Positions 24,880 through 38,100 of a DNA stretch of 64,000 nucleotides are shown here, piece by piece. The number at the start of each line of letters is the position of its first letter. The stretch's first letter is position 1. The stretch comes from Apis mellifera (taxonomy: Eukaryota > Arthropoda > Insecta > Hymenoptera > Apidae), in contig NC_037645.1 of NCBI RefSeq assembly GCF_003254395.2, positions 2,071,222 through 2,135,221 on the forward strand, written 5' to 3'. The translations under genes and the position numbers were made by a program. The notes beneath the pieces were generated by a model that saw only the letters and a list, made by a program, of their open reading frames with translations, had not been told where the DNA came from and searched no databases.

Positions 24880-27800
24880 GTTTTTAAATGGAAAAATAAG
24901 CATTATACGTCAGCCAATCAGAATGTCGCTTAATTTTTGGCGCGAGACAAACCAGTGCGCATCACACTGCGCATCGTTCTGCGCATGGCGTCAGTCTCTA
25001 GTTGAAAATTGTGTGGAGTGGACGTGTCGTCGCCGAATTCGGATTATTCGGTAAGTTATTTTACTCTTATTATTACCAAATTTATCAATCATTGCTAATT
25101 TAAGTTTCTAAATAATCCATTCAATGTAGTGAAAACAAAATTAATTGGTTTTTCGTGTTTCTTTGCGTCTTTTCCTTGTTCATTTTGCATTTATTGCGTC
25201 GTTAACGTCTCGTCGAAATATCGAAATATTTCGAAACAGAATTTGAAATGGTATATTGGTCTTCTTTAAATATAATTTTAATTAATTTCTTGATCTTTAT
25301 TTCTTATTATTTTAGTCGTATTAAAATAAAATAAATTTTTCACAATTCATTTCGTATTATTCGAGTATCTTTTCGATTGTACATAACATATATATATTGT
25401 GTGTAACATCTCACGTCTGCGTTTACTGTTTACTTTTTTTGGTCGTTTATAATTTGCTCGAGGCTAGAAACAATCCTTATAACATTGTGTTTCCAAGAAA
25501 TTGGATTCGTATCCAAACATGTTTCGGTTTGTCGAATTGTTGTCGAACGTATCCCCTCTCCATCTTGTTATTCGATGCGCGAAATCGAAGCGCAAAGGAA
25601 CATTGTTCGTCGATTCTTCGTGACGTTTGAAATTTTCTCGAGACATCTGTTTTATTTATTGCATAGTATTTTAATATTATTTTTTATACTACTTTTGTTA
25701 TTATTGGTGCGTTAATTAATACGTGTTTATTCAATATTTTATTCAATATTATTAGAAGTGATGGTTTTTTGACAACTAAATAATTTTGAATTCCTCGTTT
25801 ATCATATAATTCGAGTGTCCAATTACAAGATGGCTTATATCGTGAGTTTTTATTTGATTTGATTGTTTTTAATATAACTTTAATATAATCTAATTTCATA
25901 TTGTTCATATTGTTCATTTATTTAGAAGTTTTGATTGTTTTCTGCGCAGATTTAATTGAGGGGGAAAAGGCGGGAAAAAGGCGGGAAAAAATCCAATATG
26001 GACGCCATGGACGTCTTTCTTGGTGATTTTCTTTCGTGGTAAAATCTTATATTTCGTATGTATAAATTTTTATTCTTTTTATTTGGTTAAATTTTTATTT
26101 AGTTTTATTGAATTATTAGAGATTGTTGTTAAGCAATTCATAATAAAATTAGGTTTTAGTTATAAAAAAGTGAAAAAATTAAAAATTTATGAGAAACTTT
26201 AATGATTTATCATTGGAAATTAAATTTTAAAATCTGATAACGAATATTTTATTAAATTTCAGATATTAATAAATAATTGGTAATAATTTTTACGTACTTC
26301 ATAATCAATTAAAATAAAAAGGCAATATTTTCAGAACAAATGCTCGATAAGAAGAAGAAAAATATCAAAAAGATATTTCTTTCTCTTCTATCATTTCCCA
26401 TCCTTTTACTAATTTAATGTTAATTTCAGAAAATATTTGTGACCGCGCGCAATGCGGTTAATAGAATCAGTGTTTGCTTCGTCATAGTATTTTTAATATT
26501 TCTTAGAGCACAATAGCTCTTAGATTAAATTTTAATTTAAAAATAATCAAACGCGAAGATAGAATCAGTGCTTGTTCGCCGATTACAGAACATATACGAA
26601 CGCGTTAATAGTCTCTTATTTTTATTTTTTTTATTTTAAATATTCGTTTTCGGTACAGGGTAGAATCAGTGCTTCTCTCAAGAAAATACGGCGATCATCC
26701 ACCACGCGAAGAGGTAAGAAGAATCATTAGATTTTTTAGATTTTAATCTTTTACATTAGAATTTCATAGTTTTGTTATTATTAAAATTTCATTTTATTTC
26801 AGATGCCGATGATCTTTATGAAGATTTTTTTTGGACTAATGTTAAAAAATATTTGTGACCACGCGCAATGTGGTTGATAGAATCAGTGTTTGCTTCGTCA
26901 TAGTATTTTGAATATTTTTTAGAGCACAATAGCTCTTAGATTAAATTTTAATTTAAAAATAATCAAACGCGAAGATAGAATCAGTGCTTGTTCGCCGACT
27001 ACAGAACATATACGAACGCGTTAATAGTCTCTTATTTTTATTTCTTTATTTTAAATATTCGTTTTCGGTATAGGGTAGAATCAGTGCTTCTCTCAAGAGA
27101 ATAAGGCGATCATCCATCACGCGAAGAGGTAATTATCCTTTTATCTATCTAAATTTTTATCTAAATTCTGTAAATAGAAGTTAATTAGAATTTGAATACA
27201 TATCATCATCATTAGATATTGTAAATTTAATAATTTCATATTTCAATTTTTTCAAATAATCAGAACTATGTTTTAAATTATGATGTTTTGTCTTAGATTT
27301 CTTCCATTCTCCTACCTGATGGGGCAGCCTTATTCTCGATGACTTCTGGGCCACAATAAGTGAAGGCGTTCGTCGCATCGTATGGTGAGTCGCATGCTTT
27401 TTGGTTCCTCCGATCACTCAATCATGTCGTAGGATGAAAGATCCGAATCGACACGAGTGATTGGTTGTATACGTAGAATTTTGCACGAGCACAATGACCG
27501 CGGGTATTTATTTATAATAATTACCCGCGAGTAGTAACAATTATTTCTTTTCTGTTTTATTTATTAGTTCAGGCTAGGTCTTCTTGCGCTTCGCGTTTTT
27601 GATTAATATAAAATGTTTAGTAATTTTAATAATATGATATAATAATGAAAACATATAATAATTATTATTATATAATTATCAGTGTAATACAATAATTAGT
27701 TTGAATTTTTATAATTCAAAATCCTTGAGAGTAACATTTTAAGTTATTTGATCAATTTGATTGTCATATAATAATTTCATATAACTTAAATGTAAATATG

Positions 27801-30800
27801 ATTTACAATATTGGTAGATAGTAAATTTTTCAATTTTTATTCGTACAAATATGGATTAAATTTTGTGCAAGAAGACATTTCGCGACAGGCAGATTTTAGA
27901 ATCAGAGCAATAAGTTTTGAATATTATTCTTGTGATTTTGAAAATATGTTCTGATGAAGGAATCGCCTGAGGGTATTTCTATTAATATTTATTAATATAT
28001 TAAATTACAATGAATTCTTTTTTAAATTTAAATTCAAAAATTCTTTAAATTCAATATTAAAAATTTAATATAGTAAAATTTCAATAACTTATTCATAATT
28101 ATTCATAATTTTTATAATTATAAAACAAATAGAGTTACAAATAATTTGAAATATAATGAAATATAATACAAAAAATATTAGCCCGTTAGATGAATTTATT
28201 AATAATCTTTTTAGCTCAGGATTTTCAGGTTTAACCCTTTCCATGTTCACTGTCAGGAACTCATTCACGTGCCCAGGTGCTACTTGAGTGAGGGAGAGAC
28301 AATGGATATGATGACTTTAGTTCATAAGCTAATACAAATTTTTTAGCGACTGACGATGCGTTAGTGTATCGTGCACGATGTATTTTCCACATTGTGTGTG
28401 TATGGTTAGGCTGTGGAATTGCGTCGTTTCATTTATCATATTATTTTATTCACTATTCAATCACAAACACAATTTACAATCATATTCGCAATTAAATATT
28501 GCGAATAACTAATAAATAATTATTAAGCAAGATTATTAATCTTTAATCAAAAATTACAATACAATTGATACAATTTTGGTTCACAATAATAGTACAATTT
28601 TGGTTCACAATGGTACCATTTAATCTAGTGGTTAATATTTTAGAAAATATTAGATATTCATAAATATTCACAATTAAAGTATAAATACACGCGTTTTTGT
28701 TACGTTTCACGCAATGGTCGCTAACTATCGTCAGTCGATTTCAGGAAAATGGTACGTAAAGTTAGAGTGTGCGAGTTGTGTGCCAAGCTCGGGTGTCGGA
28801 GGCGTCCCGGGACGCTTTCCCTAGTGTAGGCTTTTGCGCCCGAGTATTATGTGTGAGAATCGTGGAATGAGTGTGTTGGTATGCCTGTTTTGCCATACTT
28901 TTTAAATATAGGGCTAGGTAGGATAGGTAGTATATTTCTGGTGTGTCTGTTAATTATAAGTAGGTAGGGCCGGGCAGGTTGTCACAGTCTCTGATCGGGT
29001 AGGCGCGTTTTCGCGTGACAATCTGTTTCAGGGAATAAAGTTTGAGAAATCGAGGGCAAAGCTGAGTCGAATGGACGACAATGCTACTCGTCTCTGGCTT
29101 TTCTTATCGATTTTTCGAATTTCGTGGTCGCGGTCGCGATTTGCTTTCGAAACGAACGTTGCGCTCGAAATTCTGTGCATGTAGGAAGAAGGATCACTGC
29201 GATCGTTGGTCGTCCATGCACTTAGCTTCCGCGATTTAGTCCTTTTTTTTTTCTTTTTTTCTTTGATTTGCGATTAGTGAATTTCGAGCCTAGATTTAAG
29301 TTTCAGCGGGCATTGCGCCCGAAGGAGGAAGACCGAAGAGGCCTCGACAAACTGTCACGAAGAGGGGCTGCAACGAATGGTTTCTCATCTTTTGGATCTT
29401 GCCTGGGTCCAAAGAATGGGAAATCATTGTTACTACTTTGTCATTGTGCTCGTTTTAGTAATACGTAGTATATGTTGTTGTATCGTCTGGCCAATTTGCA
29501 TGCTGGCCCATCGTTTATCCAGTCATCATGGGCAAATCGCGATTTTGCATTAGTGTTGCGATTGATTAATAACGGGTTGAATTAGAGTTGCGTTGAAATA
29601 AGTATCGCGATTGCTTTTAATTATTTTCATTATGAATTAATATATTTTTTATTTATTTATTTATTTATTTTTTTTTTTTTTTGAATATTTGAACTTGAAT
29701 TTATTCTTTCTTATTATATCAATTTATGATATCGTGATATTTCAAATAGCTTTTTAAATTTATAGAATAATAATATTAAATTCATTAAATTTTATTTATT
29801 AATTAAATTCATTTGATGAATTAGTGTTGCGTTAATAAATGATCGCGTTTTTTATAGTAGTGTTGCGTTTATTTGTCCAAATTGCCCATATTTCTTCCAC
29901 TTGGATTGTGGAAGTACGATCCAGTTCGTTCCTGAATCACCTATTACAGTCAAAAAGGCTGTACAAAGGGTGATTGTACGACGGCAGTCTCTGACTATGG
30001 CTGCAATCTTCCGCATTTAGTGTTGCGTCTACAATAAAATAATGAGTGCATAAATTAATTTATCAGAGTTTCGTATATATTTTCGCGAATTTTTTATCTT
30101 TCTTTCTTTTTTTTTTTTTTATTTTTTTTTTTCTTGACAAAGAATTGCATTTGAAGTATAATAAAGCACTCTTCGCGTTTTCTTTTGAGATTTTAGTATA
30201 ATAGTGTTGCGAAATAAAAAGAAAATTCCACTCACGGTTTGTTCGGGTTCACAATGAGTGGATAATTATTTTAGTAACCCTTCTGGTTACTTTTTCGTCG
30301 TTTTTCTCTTTTCAGCGCCCCCTTATTAAGAGCGTTTGTTATTGAAAATATTGTTAAAAATTGTATTTCTTTCTTACCAATAAATATCTTTCATTTAAAA
30401 TCATGAATTGCTTAACAACATTTTGATAATTTGATTTTTTTTTAATTATTATTAATTATTTTCCTTTTAAATTATTTTTTAATTACTAATCGAGTAATTG
30501 AGTTTGTTACAGGTATGAATTGAAGAAAATAAACAGGAAAAAATAGATAGGAAATAACGTATGATCTCTTCATTTGTTGAAAATTAATTACTTTTGTTAT
30601 TGAGTTTTACTAATTCTGTTGTACAGTCTGTTTCAGGTATCTTCCTCACTTTTCAACGAAAAGGATTACATCTCATCATCAAATAAATATTCTAATTTTT
30701 ATATTAGGTAGGGTAGGTTGTAAAAAGATAGGATTTATAAATCGTGTTTTGTTCTTCTTTTTATTAAAAAAGGCAATTTCGCCTTTCCTACTCTGTTTCG

Positions 30801-31560
30801 TTTTCCAAACCAATAGTTTTCCTATTTTTCAAGGCAATATGATCATCCTGCCATCCTTAACTTCCTCGTTATAAGCAAATACTTGATACTTGATAGCTAC
30901 GTGACTTTGTTCACTAGCTATCATTGATATATCCTGATTTGCATTTTCCTCTTGCCACATGTGGTTTATCTCGTATCAAATTTTTTGAAAATTGTGTGTC
31001 CTCAGTGTGAATGTAGATATGGTTATGTAGAGAATTTGTTAGATTTTTAATAAACAGAATTACAAAAACAAAATGTTTAATTTTTATATTAGGAAAGAGA
31101 GAGAGAAAAGCTTTTTAGAATAAGTAAAATGTTAATGTTATACTTTTAATTTAAATTTGTTTCAGGATTTCATTTTTTTACAGGGGTAGGAGATTTTGTT
31201 GAAAATGATATTGACTAAAGAAAAGATTTTTAAAATTAAGTACATGTACAATCAAGATATTACTTTATTAAATAAAGTAGTATATTGTAGAAAAGGAGAT
31301 ACTGTAGATAAGTAAATGGGTGTAGTGCTTTCTGGGATGCTTATTTCGCTTATTTTTTTTTTCTTTTTTTTTTTTTTTGCCTGCTATTTGTACTATCAAT
31401 CATTTTTCATTTTCATTTTCCGATGGAAATGTAAAATATTGATAGAAATTTTCTTAATTTAAATTTTATTTTCAGGTTTAGTCTTCCACGCCGGTTTCTT
31501 TTACGGCTCCTTTTGTTGCTCGTGTTGCACAACGATCAAAAGTTTGGACGTTTTGCAAAC
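24880..31560 (+). ncRNA. Unit U2: candidate spliced, structured lncRNA gene
   Basis: Second direct copy. Splice-like sites are kept: exon 1 ends 25050 (TCG|GTAAGT), exon 2 25950-26038, exon 3 26430-26713, exon 4 26803-27128, exon 5 27297-27384. The middle (about 26,428-29,580) is nearly identical to U1 and U3. The 5' part matches U3 and differs from U1. The 3' part (29,580-31,560) is clearly diverged from both, and is the most useful for testing structure: the GGTAACC stem is AGTAACC/GGTTACT here (30273-30291), keeping pairing. U2 lacks the ~270-bp GGGTCTC segment found near the end of U1 and U3. Confidence 0.45.
24912..25052 (+). promoter_or_regulatory. U2 promoter-like segment: CCAAT box and three phased TGCGCA
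   Basis: Same arrangement as U1: CCAATCA near 24,914, TGCGCA at 24956, 24968 and 24980, again 12 bp apart, then donor TCG|GTAAGT at 25051. The spacing is kept although the number of hexamers differs. Confidence 0.5.
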
Positions 31561-31639
31561 TTAATTTTCTATTGAAATCTAATTTTCACATTCAAAAAAT
31601 ATTTTACATATAAATTAATGCTTCATATAACTTAACTGA

Positions 31640-34600
31640 ACGTATGCTCGCGCATATAGGTTAGAAATAAGGAATTAGCCATCTTGATAGTGGTGCCGTA
31701 AATGAAACACATAGGCAAAGAGAAAGAATAATGTGAAAAGGATAAAGATAAGGTAAGAATTGAACGTGAGTACCATCTCTTGAAAGAAATATCTTTCTAA
31801 AAGCATTGAAAAGATGGCAGCAGTAGCTAATTCTTATCCTCTTTGAAGAAAAATCTTTTGTGATTTAATCATTTTTACTTTAAAATTGTTAACTTTTTGT
31901 GTTACATTCTCTTTTTATGTTTTTATATTTATTTATTATTTATTTATTATATTACAATACAAACTTTTTATGTTCTTTTAAATTTAGTTTAACTTTTATA
32001 TTATTTTTTTTATTTTTCTAAATTTCCTTAATTTTTAAATTAAATAATTTTTCTATTCTGGAATTATTTTTATTCTTTTAATTTATGAGAAATAGCAATT
32101 GAATTTTATGTTACTTCCTTATATTTGTTTATTATATTTATTTATTTTTTGTATAATTTCTTTTTATATTTTATTCATTATTCATGTATTATAAGGTTAA
32201 ATTCTTTTCTTATATATTGCAACTTTAAATCTAACAACTTTTGTTAGATTTAATCAATTGTTACGTTGCAACACATAAAAGAATAAAATTTTTCAATATA
32301 TATATATACATATATAAAATATATATAATATAAAACAATGAACAAATGTAAAAACATAAGACAAGAATATAATAAAAATAAAAATATTTTATTTTTCTCT
32401 AATTCAATTAGCACTTATGTTAAATTCTTTTTTGATCTTTTAGATTTTTAAATTTTTTTTTTTAAACTTTCAAATTAAATTCTTCTCTTAATTCTCTTTC
32501 AATTCTTTTCTAGTTTATAGTAGTTAACCTTTATGTTGTTATATTCTCTTCTTATGTTTTTATATTTGTTCATTGCTTATATATTGCAACATTTTATTCT
32601 TTTTTATATTGCAACATAATTAATATAATTAATTAAATGTTAGAAAACTGCAGCATATAAAGAAAGGATTATTTAATTTAACATTGTTATACATAAATAA
32701 TGAATAAAACATAAAAAAAGAAGATAATACAAAAGTTAACTATTTATAAAGTAAAATAATTTTGAAAGATAAAAGAAGAATTTAATCTCAAAGTTAAAAA
32801 TAAAATCTAAAAGAATTATAATATATAAAAAAAAGGATTTATAAGAAATATTACCAAACTCATGAGAAAGAAAGTAATAAATTTTATAATGTGAAATTCT
32901 TTTTTCATATATTGGAACTTTGTTAAAATTAATTAATAATTATGACTTAATTTTCTTTTTTATTTTATATTTCTTTCAAATTCAATTGACATTAATGTTA
33001 TATTCCTTTTTTAATGTTTCAGATTTTTAGATGTAGATATCTTTTTTTAATTTTAATTCTTTAAATTCTTCTCTTATGTTTTTATGTTTGTCCATTATTT
33101 ACATATTGTAACATTTTATTCTTTTTTATATGTTGCAACATATAAATTGCATAATAAATTAATTAAATTTAACAAATGTGCAACATATAAAAAAAGGAAT
33201 TTTCAACATGGTCATACAATACAAAATTATATAATAAAAAATAAAAAGGGAATATACTAAAAGTGAAATAAAATTAAAAGATAGGAAAAGAATTTAATCT
33301 CAAAGTTAAAAAAATCTGAGAGAAATATAACATAAAGAAAGGATTAAACAGAAATATTATATAAATCAAGAAAGACATTTAAATAAAACATCTAAATTTA
33401 ACAAATTGAGAATGTTAATATTCTTTATGTAAATTTTTTTAAAATTTAACTTACACTTAAAGGTTTCCTTTGTTCATTTAGATTTTTAAGTTTAGATTCT
33501 TTTTTAAGTTTGAGATTAAATTCTTTTCTTAAGTTTCAATTCATTTTTATTTTGTAATAAAAGTTAACCTTTTTGCTACATTCTCTTCTCATGTTCTTAT
33601 ATTTGTTCATTACTTACATATTGCAACATTTTGTTCTTTTTTATATGTTGCAACATATAAATTGCATAATAAATTAATTGAATCTAACAAATATGCAACA
33701 TATAAAAACAGGAATTTTCAATGGTTATATAATACAAAATTAATAAAAAAAAGAAGATATACTATAAGTGAAATTGAAAGATAGGAGAAGAATTTAATCT
33801 CAAAGTTAAAAAAATCTGGAAATATAATATAAAAAAAGAATTTAACAGAAATAATAAAAATATAAAATCTAACATTAGTAAAACTAAATCATGAAAGATA
33901 TTTAAACAAAACAATTAAGTTTAGCAAATTTGTGTTATGTTGTTAAATTTCTTGTTATACATATGTATATTTCAAATTCAATTGAGTAAAAGTTAAATTG
34001 TTTCTTTGTTCTTTTTTAGATTGTTAGATTTAGATTGTGTTTTTCAACTTTGAGATTAAATTTTTATCTTATGTTTCAATAGTAATTATTTGTAGTCTTT
34101 TTTATTTTATATTAGTTAACTTTTAAGTTATTTTCTCTTTTTGTGTTTTTATATTTGTTCATTAGTTATATATATTGCAACATTTTATACTTTTTTATAT
34201 GTTGCAACATAACTAATATAATTAATTAAATGTAATAAAGCTGCAACATATGAAAAAAGAAATTTAACATTGCTATATACATAAATAATGAATAAAACAC
34301 AAAAATTGAATATAATGTAAGAGTTAATTATTTATACAATAATTAGTTTGAAGAAAAGAAGAAGTATCTTTAATCTCAAAGTTAAAAAACTTAAAAAGAT
34401 TTGAAACATAGAAGAAAGATTTTTTTTTTATCTTTATTTATCTTTATATTATCCCTCTTTTATATTTGAATTCTGTTCAGATTTTGTTCATCTTAATATA
34501 AAATATCTTATTTATATTTCAATTTTTCAAATTGTTATGTTAAATATTCTTTTGTGTTTTAGTTTTCTTCTATTTTGTTGATTTTTATATTTTTATATTT

Positions 34601-34980
34601 TGCTTTCTTATATTTCCTTAATTTAATTTCTTAAATTTATTGATTTTAAAGTTAAATTCAATTCATGTGTTCAATTTTAATAATATTATATTCAATTATT
34701 TTTATTTTCTTTCTTATTCTGTCATTCTTTTTATAAATTTATTTATTTTTTTATTAAATTTCTCTTTTGTGTTTTATTTTTACTTAAATTTCATTTAAAC
34801 GAAATATAATTTTATTTAAATTAATGTTTGTATCAAAATCTTTCTTTATGTTATAATCTGTTTTATTTAATTTAATAATTTATCTTGTTAAATTAATAAT
34901 TTTGTTGTTATTATGTTTTTAATAAGTTAATATCTTTGCAGGATTCCAAGCAACAATATACATACATAATATTTTAATTT
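31640..34980. repeat. Satellite spacer between U2 and U3
   Basis: Starts with a diverged copy of the palindrome core segment 3,500-3,790 (about 31,690-31,950), then left-to-right satellite monomers. From about 32,550 it repeats 22,450-24,870 almost exactly. It also holds a short (TA)-rich tract near 32,300. Confidence 0.75.
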
Positions 34981-35019
34981 TTCGCGCGTTTTTAAATGGA
35001 AAAATAAGCATTATACGTC

Positions 35020-35160
35020 AGCCAATCAGAATGTCGCTTAATTTTTGGCGCGAGACAAACCAGTGCGCATCACACTGCGCATCGTTCTGCGCATGGCGTC
35101 AGTCTCTAGTTGAAAATTGTGTGGAGTGGACGTGTCGTCGCCGAATTCGGATTATTCGGT
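35020..35160 (+). promoter_or_regulatory. U3 promoter-like segment
   Basis: Essentially identical to the U2 segment: CCAATCA, three TGCGCA at 12-bp spacing, donor TCG|GTAAGT at 35159. Identity to U2 reflects recent duplication, so it adds no independent support. Confidence 0.45.
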
Positions 35161-38100
35161 AAGTTATTTTACTCTTATTATTACCAAATTTATCAATCAT
35201 TGCTAATTTAAGTTTCTAAATAATCCATTCAATGTAGTGAAAACAAAATTAATTGGTTTTTCGTGTTTCTTTGCGTCTTTTCCTTGTTCATTTTGCATTT
35301 ATTGCGTCGTTAACGTCTCGTCGAAATATCGAAATATTTCGAAACAGAATTTGAAATGGTATATTGGTCTTCTTTAAATATAATTTTAATTAATTTCTTG
35401 ATCTTTATTTCTTATTATTTTAGTCGTATTAAAATAAAATAAATTTTTCACAATTCATTTCGTATTATTCGAGTATCTTTTCGATTGTACATAACATATA
35501 TATATTGTGTGTAACATCTCACGTCTGCGTTTACTGTTTACTTTTTTTGGTCGTTTATAATTTGCTCGAGGCTAGAAACAATCCTTATAACATTGTGTTT
35601 CCAAGAAATTGGATTCGTATCCAAACATGTTTCGGTTTGTCGAATTGTTGTCGAACGTATCCCCTCTCCATCTTGTTATTCGATGCGCGAAATCGAAGCG
35701 CAAAGGAACATTGTTCGTCGATTCTTCGTGACGTTTGAAATTTTCTCGAGACATCTGTTTTATTTATTGCATAGTATTTTAATATTATTTTTTATACTAC
35801 TTTTATTATTATTGGTGCGTTAATTAATACGTGTTTATTCAATATTTTATTCAATATTATTAGAAGTGATGGTTTTTTGACAACTAAATAATTTTGAATT
35901 CCTCGTTTATCATATAATTCGAGTGTCCAATTACAAGATGGCTTATATCGTGAGTTTTTATTTGATTTGATTGTTTTTAATATAACTTTAATATAATCTA
36001 ATTTCATACATACTGTTCATTTATTTAGAAGTTTTGATTGTTTTCTGCGCAGATTTAATTGAGGGGGAAAAGGCGGGAAAAAGGCGGGAAAAAATCCAAT
36101 ATGGACGCCATGGACGTCTTTCTTGGTGATTTTCTTTCGTGGTAAAATCTTATATTTCGTATAAATTTTTATTCTTTTTATTTGGTTAAATTTTTATTTA
36201 GTTTTATTGAATTATTAGAGATTGTTGTTAAGCAATTCATAATAAAATTAGGTTTTAGTTATAAAAAAGTGAAAAAATTAAAAATTTATGAGAAACTTTA
36301 ATGATTTATCATTGGAAATTAAATTTTAAAATCTGATAACGAATATTTTATTAAATTTCAGATATTAATAAATAATTGGTAATAATTTTTACGTACTTCA
36401 TAATCAATTAAAATAAAAAGGCAATATTTTCAGAACAAATGCTCGATAAGAAGAAGAAAAATATCAAAAAGATATTTCTTTCTCTTCTATCATTTCCCAT
36501 CCTTTTACTAATTTAATGTTAATTTCAGAAAATATTTGTGACCGCGCGCAATGCGGTTAATAGAATCAGTGTTTGCTTCGTCATAGTATTTTTAATATTT
36601 CTTAGAGCACAATAGCTCTTAGATTAAATTTTAATTTAAAAATAATCAAACGCGAAGATAGAATCAGTGCTTGTTCGCCGATTACAGAACATATACGAAC
36701 GCGTTAATAGTCTCTTATTTTTATTTTTTTTATTTTAAATATTCGTTTTCGGTACAGGGTAGAATCAGTGCTTCTCTCAAGAAAATACGGCGATCATCCA
36801 CCACGCGAAGAGGTAAGAAGAATCATTAGATTTTTTAGATTTTAATCTTTTACATTAGAATTTCATAGTTTTGTTATTATTAAAATTTCATTTTATTTCA
36901 GATGCCGATGATCTTTATGAAGATTTTTTTTGGACTAATGTTAAAAAATATTTGTGACCACGCGCAATGTGGTTGATAGAATCAGTGTTTGCTTCGTCAT
37001 AGTATTTTGAATATTTTTTAGAGCACAATAGCTCTTAGATTAAATTTTAATTTAAAAATAATCAAACGCGAAGATAGAATCAGTGCTTGTTCGCCGACTA
37101 CAGAACATATACGAACGCGTTAATAGTCTCTTATTTTTATTTCTTTATTTTAAATATTCGTTTTCGGTATAGGGTAAAATCAGTGCTTCTCTCAAGAGAA
37201 TAAGGCGATCATCCATCACGCGAAGAGGTAATTATCCTTTTATCTATCTAAATTTTTATCTAAATTCTGTAAATAGAAGTTAATTAGAATTTGAATACAT
37301 ATCATCATCATTAGATATTGTAAATTTAATAATTTCATATTTCAATTTTTTCAAATAATCAGAACTATGTTTTAAATTATGATGTTTTGTCTTAGATTTC
37401 TTCCATTCTCCTACCTGATGGGGCAGCCTTATTCTCGATGACTTCTGGGCCACAATAAGTGAAGGCGTTCGTCGCATCGTATGGTGAGTCGCATGCTTTT
37501 TGGTTCCTCCGATCACTCAATCATGTCGTAGGATGAAAGATCCGAATCGACACGAGTGATTGGTTGTATACGTAGAATTTTGCACGAGCACAATGACCGC
37601 GGGTATTTATTTATAATAATTACCCGCGAGTAGTAACAATTATTTCTTTTCTGTTTTATTTATTAGTTCAGGCTAGGTCTTCTTGCGCTTCGCGTTTTTG
37701 ATTAATATAAAATGTTTAGTAATTTTAATAATATGATATAATAATGAAAACATATAATAATTATTATTATATAATTATCAGTGTAATACAATAATTAGTT
37801 TGAATTTTTATAATTCAAAATCCTTGAGAGTAACATTTTAAGTTATTTGGTCAATTTGATTGTCATATAATAATTTCATATAACTTAAATGTAAATATGA
37901 TTTACAATATTGGTAGATAGTAAATTTTTCAATTTTTATTCGTACAAATATGGATTAAATTTTGTGCAAGAAGACATTTCGCGACAGGCAGATTTTAGAA
38001 TCAGAGCAATAAGTTTTGAATATTATTCTTGTGATTTTGAAAATATGTTCTGATGAAGGAATCGCCTGAGGGTATTTCTATTAATATTTATTAATATATT

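Noticed and set aside
25397..25715. Overlapping frames in the U2/U3 5' intron on both strands
   Set aside because: Several frames overlap in a region between predicted exons, and the U1 counterpart does not keep them.
21640..34980. CRISPR-like array
   Set aside because: The repeats are long, degenerate and AT-rich with no regular unique spacers, in a eukaryotic genome.
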